Shown here: positions 5,088-8,575 of the stretch, piece after piece
How positions within the stretch are numbered: the first letter of the stretch is position 1
How the letters are laid out: each line of letters begins with the position of its first letter
NCBI GenBank assembly: GCA_026397195.1
Contig: JAPLVI010000062.1
Location: 1 to 8,575, forward strand
Direction: 5' to 3'
Source: Candidatus Berkelbacteria bacterium
Lineage (GTDB): Bacteria; Patescibacteriota; UBA1384; JAHJRZ01
DNA: 8,575 nucleotides
The notes under the pieces: model-generated
The model's database searches: none
Seen by the model: only the letters and a program-made list of their open reading frames with translations
What the model was told of the DNA's origin: nothing
Translations under genes and position numbers: made by a program

Positions 5088-5191
5088 AGCACGGCTGGCT
5101 GAAGCCGTCGTGTCATCCCGAACTTGATTCGGGATCCATTATAGATTCCTGCTTTTGCAGGAACGACAAGCTCCAATCAGTCGTGCTAACC
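5088..5191. repeat. Composite palindromic repeat element (TCATCCCGAA type)
   Basis: Three hairpins are nested between GTTAG (5088-5092) and CTAAC (5187-5191). They are ACGGCT/AGCCGT around GGCTGA, TCCCGAA (5116-5122) with TTCGGGA (5128-5134), and TTCCTGC (5146-5152) with GCAGGAA (5157-5163). The GTCATCCCGAACTTGATTCG core is of a kind that occurs as a dispersed intergenic repeat in many bacterial genomes. It has no coding potential. Confidence 0.65.
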
Positions 5192-5257
5192 ATATTGTTA
5201 AAGATCATCAGGTTCAAACAAGCCCATTTTATCACATTTAGTTGTTTTCGTCAAGAC

Positions 5258-5286
5258 TTGAACTAATTAATTATTAACTCTATAAT
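5258..5286 (+). promoter_or_regulatory. Near-consensus sigma-70-type promoter for the gene at 5323
   Basis: TTGAAC (5258-5263, 5/6) and TATAAT (5281-5286, 6/6) are separated by exactly 17 bp. Transcription would begin near 5293, leaving a leader of about 30 nt with no strong SD. This is the clearest promoter in the window. Nothing else is seen between 5192 and 5257. Confidence 0.75.
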
Positions 5287-5322
5287 ACAGGCAGCGTATT
5301 CTACGAAGTTTAATCAACACGT

Positions 5323-5640
5323 ATGGCAAGAAGAGAAACAAAAAAAGAAAAAGACGTCAAGATTGAATTTATTAAGAAAGTATCCACGCTTTTGGCAGCG
5401 GGATTCGGTTTAGTGGCAGCACTTGCCTGGAATGATGCCATTCAATCTCTCTTTAAATTAATTCCGATAAAAGGCACCGAAGTCTGGGCGAAATTCTTTT
5501 ATGCTTTCTTTATTACTATTATTATCGTACTTGTCGTTTACTATTTTAATAAAGTGGGCGAATTTGCTATCCATGAAATTGAATTATCTAAAGCTAGAAT
5601 GTCAGAACGTGCTCGAGAACGAACCACAAAGAAAAGATAA
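5323..5640 (+). CDS. Small two-helix membrane protein, DUF5654-like
   Basis: This protein has 105 residues. A basic N-terminus (MARRETKKEKDVKIEFIKK) is followed by a first hydrophobic helix at ~21-37 containing GFGLVAALAWNDAI. The LVAALAWN-(D/E)-A-I pattern is the hallmark I associate with the DUF5654 family. A second helix at ~59-76 (FFYAFFITIIIVLVVYYF) is followed by a long charged helix (80-105) ending KARMSERARERTTKKR. Both ends are probably cytoplasmic. The function is unknown, and the family is common in archaea and Patescibacteria. It is monocistronic as far as can be seen, with its own strong promoter and a long palindrome directly after the stop codon. The lack of an SD before ATG 5323 is notable given the strong promoter. 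Confidence 0.75.
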   Translation: MARRETKKEKDVKIEFIKKVSTLLAAGFGLVAALAWNDAIQSLFKLIPIKGTEVWAKFFYAFFITIIIVLVVYYFNKVGEFAIHEIELSKARMSERARERTTKKR

Positions 5641-5646
5641 GAATTA

Positions 5647-5730
5647 AATGCTAATCCGATGCAAATTTTTATGCTAATCAATGCTAATATTCGCATAAAT
5701 TCGCATCGTAATTCGAATCGGATTAGTATT
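5647..5730. repeat. Long AT-rich imperfect palindrome between two genes
   Basis: AATGCTAATCCGAT (5647-5660) matches the reverse complement of ATCGGATTAGTATT (5717-5730) with one mismatch. The interior is also partly self-complementary, with repeated TGCTAAT, TTCGCAT and ATGC-type pieces. At 84 bp it fills almost the whole gap between the stop at 5640 and the ATG at 5733. It could form a long hairpin that ends the upstream transcript, or it may be another dispersed palindromic element. Confidence 0.65.
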
Positions 5731-5732
5731 AA

Positions 5733-5969
5733 ATGATAATTATGACCGATCAAATGAATTCCAAGCCTATCCCACCGGCAGGCGGAACAAACAATGAGGG
5801 TGAAATCAAATTCTGCAAGATTTGCGGTGAAGAGTTGACCGAAACTAACCATTCCAAAGAAAAAAAAGACGTTTGTCTCGACTGTGAAGGAAAAGGGAAT
5901 GATGCAACCGAAGACCATACCCAGAAAAACGCCAACCAGGATGGGGTTGATAGCGCTAGCGCTTTATAG
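5733..5969 (+). CDS. Small zinc-ribbon protein with two CxxC pairs
   Basis: This is a 78-residue protein if read from ATG 5733. Start codons at 5742 and 5754 are in frame and equally possible, because none has an SD. Cys28-x-x-Cys31 (FCKICGEEL) and Cys48-x-x-Cys51 (VCLDCEGKG) are 16 residues apart, a treble-clef or zinc-ribbon spacing. The rest is hydrophilic, and the C-terminus (NDATEDHTQKNANQDGVDSA) looks disordered. No enzymatic motif is present. It may bind zinc and act as an RNA, DNA or protein adaptor, but nothing shows which. The gene is squeezed between two palindromic elements: the end of the first is 2 bp before the ATG, and the next begins 1 bp after the TAG stop. Confidence 0.6.
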   Translation: MIIMTDQMNSKPIPPAGGTNNEGEIKFCKICGEELTETNHSKEKKDVCLDCEGKGNDATEDHTQKNANQDGVDSASAL

Positions 5970-5970
5970 G

Positions 5971-6021
5971 TTGTCATTTCGAGCCGCAGGCGAGAAATCC
6001 TACGCAAATCTAAAATGACAA
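5971..6021. repeat. 51-bp palindromic element with TTGTCATTT ends overlapping the trxB start
   Basis: TTGTCATTT (5971-5979) and AAATGACAA (6013-6021) are perfect 9-bp terminal inverted repeats. The interior TTTCGAGCCGCAGGCGAGAAA forms a second, imperfect stem. This resembles the GTCATTTCGA type of dispersed bacterial repeat. The right repeat contains ATG 6015, the first in-frame start of trxB. Confidence 0.7.
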
Positions 6022-6944
6022 AAAAAATGCAAAAATATGACGTTATTATTATTGGTGCTGGTGCAGCCGGTCTGACGGCTGCCATCTACACTGCCAGACG
6101 CGAACTTAAAACACTCGTTCTTTCAATGAATCTCGGAGGACAGGCGGCTCTGGCATCTGAAATCGAAAACTACCCGGGCTCGGATAGTAAATCTGGGGTT
6201 GAATTAATGAAAAAATTCGCCGAACAAGCGGAAAAATTCGGGGCAGAGATTGTCTTTGACCTGGCAAAAAAGATTGAAAAAAAAGACATGGCGTTTAATA
6301 TACAAAGTGAAAGAAATAAATATGAAGCTAAGGCAGTAATTCTAGCTCTAGGCAAAACACCGCGCCAACTTAATGTACCGGGAGAAGGAAAGTTTCATGG
6401 TAAGGGAGTTGTTTACTGCGCCACTTGTGATGCACCTTTATTCAAGGGTAAAGTTGTCGCTGTTGTCGGAGGAGGTAACTCCTCCTTTGATGCCGCACTC
6501 TTACTTACTCAGATCGCCAAGAAAGTATATCTTATTCATCGCAGGGATGAATTCAGAGCAGAGGAATATCGTGTCGAAAAATTGAAGAAAGCAAAAAACG
6601 CCGAGTTTTTGCTCAATTCTGAGATTAAAGACTTAAAAGGGGATGACTTTTTAAAAAGTGCTGTTATTATCAATAATAAAACCAATAAAGAATTAGAAAT
6701 TGAAATTGAGGGATTATTTGTTGAGATTGGCTATGAAGTCGAACCGACTTTATTCAAAGATTTAGTTGATATCGACGAATTGAATCAAATTAAGACTTTA
6801 AATTGCGGGCAGACATCTACTCCGGGCGTTTTTGCCGCCGGTGATGTCTCCGATATTCCTTATAAACAGATTGTAATTTCCGCGGGAGCGGGAGCTAAAG
6901 CAGCGCTCTGCGCATACGATTACATCAATAAAAATAAGAAATAA
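6015..6944 (+). CDS. trxB: Thioredoxin reductase (NADPH, FAD)
   Basis: This flavoenzyme passes electrons from NADPH through FAD and a redox-active disulfide to thioredoxin. The protein has 309 residues, close to the usual ~310-320. It shows an FAD-binding GAGAAG (14-19), the YCATCDAP active-site disulfide (Cys135 and Cys138), the NADPH-domain GGGNSS (152-157), HRRDEFRAE (175-183, phosphate-binding Arg residues as in NADPH enzymes), and the second FAD motif GVFAAGDV (271-278). All key residues are present. ATG 6015 lies inside a palindromic repeat, and the residues MTKK come from it. ATG 6027 (MQKYDVIIIG) would give a more typical N-terminus and may be the ancestral start; no SD marks either. 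A DsbA-like gene follows after 22 bp. No separate thioredoxin gene is in the window. Confidence 0.96.
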   Translation: MTKKMQKYDVIIIGAGAAGLTAAIYTARRELKTLVLSMNLGGQAALASEIENYPGSDSKSGVELMKKFAEQAEKFGAEIVFDLAKKIEKKDMAFNIQSERNKYEAKAVILALGKTPRQLNVPGEGKFHGKGVVYCATCDAPLFKGKVVAVVGGGNSSFDAALLLTQIAKKVYLIHRRDEFRAEEYRVEKLKKAKNAEFLLNSEIKDLKGDDFLKSAVIINNKTNKELEIEIEGLFVEIGYEVEPTLFKDLVDIDELNQIKTLNCGQTSTPGVFAAGDVSDIPYKQIVISAGAGAKAALCAYDYINKNKK

Positions 6945-6966
6945 AAAGAAAGGACTAATATTTTTT

Positions 6967-7620
6967 ATGGAAGAAAAAAAACAAAAATTAATCAGAATAG
7001 TGGGTACGATAGTCGTTCTGGCACTGGTTATTGGCGGAGTCTATCTTTTGGTGCGCAAGGACTCACAAAATCGCAACAACTTAAGCCCTTCGCCTTCAAC
7101 TCAACAGTCAGCCACTCTTTCTGTCCGCGATGATGATTGGATTAAAGGCAAGAAAGATGCCAAAGTCGTCATCATTGAGTATTCCGACTTTCAATGTCCG
7201 GCTTGCGGCTATGCCTCCACAAGTTTAGATGAAGTTTACACGACATATCCCAATGATGTGGCTCTTGTTTATCGTCATTTTCCGCTTTCACAGCATCAAT
7301 TTGCTTTTGAAGCAGCTGTCGCTTCTGAAGTCGCGGGGGAGACGGGTAAGTTCTGGGAAGTGCATGACCAGCTCTTTGCCAATCAAGATAAACTTTCACA
7401 TGAGGAAATTTTAAATATTGCTGTGGCTCTCGGTTTCGATCGAACTGATTTTGAAAAAAAGATGAATGATAAGAAATACAAAGACGCTGTTTACAAAGAC
7501 CAAATGGAAAGTGAGGATTTGAAGCTTGATCATACTCCGACTCTCTTCATTAATGGAGCCGAATATACGGGTAATCTCGATATTGCTTCAATCACCGCCG
7601 AAGTAAAAAAGTATCTCTAA
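6967..7620 (+). CDS. Membrane-anchored DsbA-like thiol:disulfide oxidoreductase
   Basis: This 217-residue protein has an N-terminal signal anchor (IRIVGTIVVLALVIGGVYLLV, ~9-29) and a Ser/Pro/Gln-rich linker. From ~residue 55 there is a thioredoxin-fold domain of the DsbA/thioredoxin_4 type, held on the outer face of the membrane. The active site is FQCPACGY (Cys77-Pro-Ala-Cys80). The cis-proline loop is HTPTLFING (Pro191). The helical insertion between them (FAFEAAVASEVAGETGKFWEVHDQLF) is the typical one for this family. It would form or rearrange disulfides in exported proteins. The CPAC tetrad differs from E. coli DsbA (CPHC) and gives no clear clue to direction. The SD is GAAAGGA, 12 nt from ATG. 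It follows trxB by 22 bp and precedes glutamate dehydrogenase by 9 bp, so co-transcription is likely. No DsbB or VKOR partner is seen. Confidence 0.92.
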   Translation: MEEKKQKLIRIVGTIVVLALVIGGVYLLVRKDSQNRNNLSPSPSTQQSATLSVRDDDWIKGKKDAKVVIIEYSDFQCPACGYASTSLDEVYTTYPNDVALVYRHFPLSQHQFAFEAAVASEVAGETGKFWEVHDQLFANQDKLSHEEILNIAVALGFDRTDFEKKMNDKKYKDAVYKDQMESEDLKLDHTPTLFINGAEYTGNLDIASITAEVKKYL

Positions 7621-7629
7621 TTTAAAAAT

Positions 7630-8575
7630 ATGGCTCAAAAATTGAATCCTTTTATGGGTCTCAAGGAGGAGATTGATAAGGCAGCAAAAATTTTAAATCT
7701 TGATTCAAAGATAGTTCGTAGGTTAGAAACCCCCGAAAGAATTATCTCAACCATTTTGAATTTTAAAGGAAAAAAAATCAAAGGATATCGAGTGCAATAT
7801 AATTCTGCCCTTGGCCCCTATAAAGGAGGATTGCGCTATCACCCGGCTGTTAATCTAGACGAAGTTAAGGCATTGGCCGGTTGGATGACGTTTAAATGTG
7901 CACTCGCCGGCATTCCTTATGGGGGAAGCAAGGGAGGAGTCGCTGTTGATCCTAAGGTTTTAGATGATAGCGATTTAGAAAAGATAACTAGAGCTTTCAC
8001 TAGAAAAATCGCCAAATATATCGGACCGGAAACTGATATTCCTGCTCCTGATGTTGGAACATCTCCTCAAATTATGGCCTGGCTATATGATGAATATTCA
8101 AAAATTTCTGGCTTTAATGTCCCGGCAGTCGTTACCTCAAAACCGGTTGAGTTGGGGGGATTGAGGATTCGAGATGAAGCCACAGGCCTAGGCGGCAAAA
8201 TGATTCTTGATAATTTAATAAAAAAATTAAATCTTAAAAGTACAGGGCTTTCTATTGCTATTCAGGGATTTGGTAATGTCGGCGCGCATATGGCGGACCA
8301 GGTTTATCACGACCGTCATGAACCTGTCCCCGCCAATGGCGGGGCATCAGGGCAGGTTCGCAGGCAAAGTGGCGGCTCCGCCGCATTAATCCCTGGTTCT
8401 CATTCCCGCCAAAGGCGGGATATTCGAACCAAACCCTATAAAATTATTGCTATCTCTGATTCAACCGGCGGAATCTTGAATCCGCGCGGTATTGATCCGC
8501 ATCAGGCAGAAGAATGGAAAATGAGTACAGGAAGTGTGGTCGGACTTAAAGGAACAAAAACAATAACTAACGAAG
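7630..8575 (+). CDS. gdhA: Glutamate dehydrogenase with an in-frame palindromic insert, 3' end outside the window
   Basis: The enzyme interconverts glutamate and 2-oxoglutarate plus ammonia with NAD(P). Of the protein, 315 residues are visible. The ELFV dimerisation/catalytic part shows GPYKGGLRYHP (Lys65), MTFKCA (Lys89), PYGGSKGG (catalytic Lys101) and IPAPDVGT (Asp141), all intact. The Rossmann domain begins with IQGFGNVGAH (GxGNVG, 213-218). Normally the next strand, here YKIIAISDSTGG, follows after about 15 residues. Instead residues 231-267, from EPVPANGG to DIRT, are encoded by a 111-bp triple-hairpin element read in frame without a stop. The insert is Arg/Gly/Ser-rich and unlike the rest. 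It falls in the loop or helix end between beta1-alpha and beta2, where it might be tolerated. ATG 7630 has no SD, and only 9 bp separate it from the DsbA-like gene, so translation is probably coupled. Whether the enzyme is active cannot be told. Confidence 0.93.
   Translation, partial: MAQKLNPFMGLKEEIDKAAKILNLDSKIVRRLETPERIISTILNFKGKKIKGYRVQYNSALGPYKGGLRYHPAVNLDEVKALAGWMTFKCALAGIPYGGSKGGVAVDPKVLDDSDLEKITRAFTRKIAKYIGPETDIPAPDVGTSPQIMAWLYDEYSKISGFNVPAVVTSKPVELGGLRIRDEATGLGGKMILDNLIKKLNLKSTGLSIAIQGFGNVGAHMADQVYHDRHEPVPANGGASGQVRRQSGGSAALIPGSHSRQRRDIRTKPYKIIAISDSTGGILNPRGIDPHQAEEWKMSTGSVVGLKGTKTITNE
8320..8430. repeat. 111-bp palindromic element translated in frame inside gdhA
   Basis: GAACCTG (8320-8326) pairs with CAGGTTC (8353-8359) and encloses CCCCGCC (8328-8334) with GGCGGGG (8338-8344). 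GGCGG/CCGCC (8371-8382) follows. Then GGTTC (8395-8399) pairs with GAACC (8426-8430) and encloses CCCGCC (8405-8410) with GGCGGG (8414-8419). GAACC is also a direct repeat at the two ends. The length is exactly 37 codons in the gdhA frame. Confidence 0.75.

Noticed and set aside
4638..5102. Plus-strand open frame (154 codons) opposite the GTG-start gene
   Set aside because: It is a Pro/Leu/Val-heavy shadow with no SD. The minus frame is better supported by its SD, by the stop just upstream and by the terminator.
5761..5790. CCGGCAGGCGG stretch in the zinc-ribbon gene as another inserted palindromic element
   Set aside because: Only a short imperfect inverted repeat is present and no boundaries can be drawn; it is equally well explained as coding for PPAGG.
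7630..8575. Glutamate dehydrogenase as a pseudogene because of the insert
   Set aside because: The frame stays open through and beyond the insert, and all visible catalytic residues are intact, so it is annotated as a gene with an insertion.

Overview
The window looks like a chromosomal piece of an AT-rich, small-genome bacterium of the Patescibacteria (CPR, Parcubacteria-like) type. The support is a DUF5654-like membrane protein, an S23/four-helix-bundle protein gene, short leaderless-looking starts with weak Shine-Dalgarno (SD) sites, and a very heavy load of small palindromic repeats. That placement is inference. No rRNA, tRNA or CRISPR is visible, and the genetic code behaves as the standard bacterial one.

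Left part (1-2370, minus strand): a two-gene ABC-2 exporter, ATPase (1389-2297) then permease (1-811, cut by the window edge), is split by an S23-type four-helix-bundle gene (835-1368). That gene sits between two inverted 35-bp arrays of 7-bp AT-rich units. It is itself broken by a 138-bp hairpin-rich insertion with a 6-bp direct repeat. A third heptamer array lies in the ATPase leader below an extended -10 promoter.

Middle part (2380-5060): two visibly GC-rich blocks lie either side of an AT-rich archaeo-eukaryotic-type primase gene (3370-4164, plus strand). Each block has one unrecognised minus-strand gene (2450-3169 and 4467-4958), its own SD site and a very strong hairpin plus T-tract terminator. 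They look like self-contained acquired cassettes and are the best candidates here for something undescribed. The primase has a strong SD that leads into a 19-codon leader ORF ending 4 nt before its ATG.

Right part (5088-8575, plus strand): palindromic repeats alternate with genes. These are a two-helix DUF5654-like protein with a near-consensus promoter, a four-cysteine zinc-ribbon protein, thioredoxin reductase, a membrane-anchored DsbA-like thiol oxidoreductase and a glutamate dehydrogenase cut by the window end. TrxB, the DsbA-like protein and GDH are tightly spaced and probably co-transcribed, giving a thiol-redox plus NAD(P)H/amino-acid module. The trxB start codon lies inside one palindromic element. 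A 111-bp triple-hairpin element is carried in frame (37 codons) inside the nucleotide-binding domain of GDH.

The most notable theme is small palindromic elements invading gene edges and coding sequence, with outcomes ranging from gene breakage (S23) to an in-frame peptide insertion (GDH).
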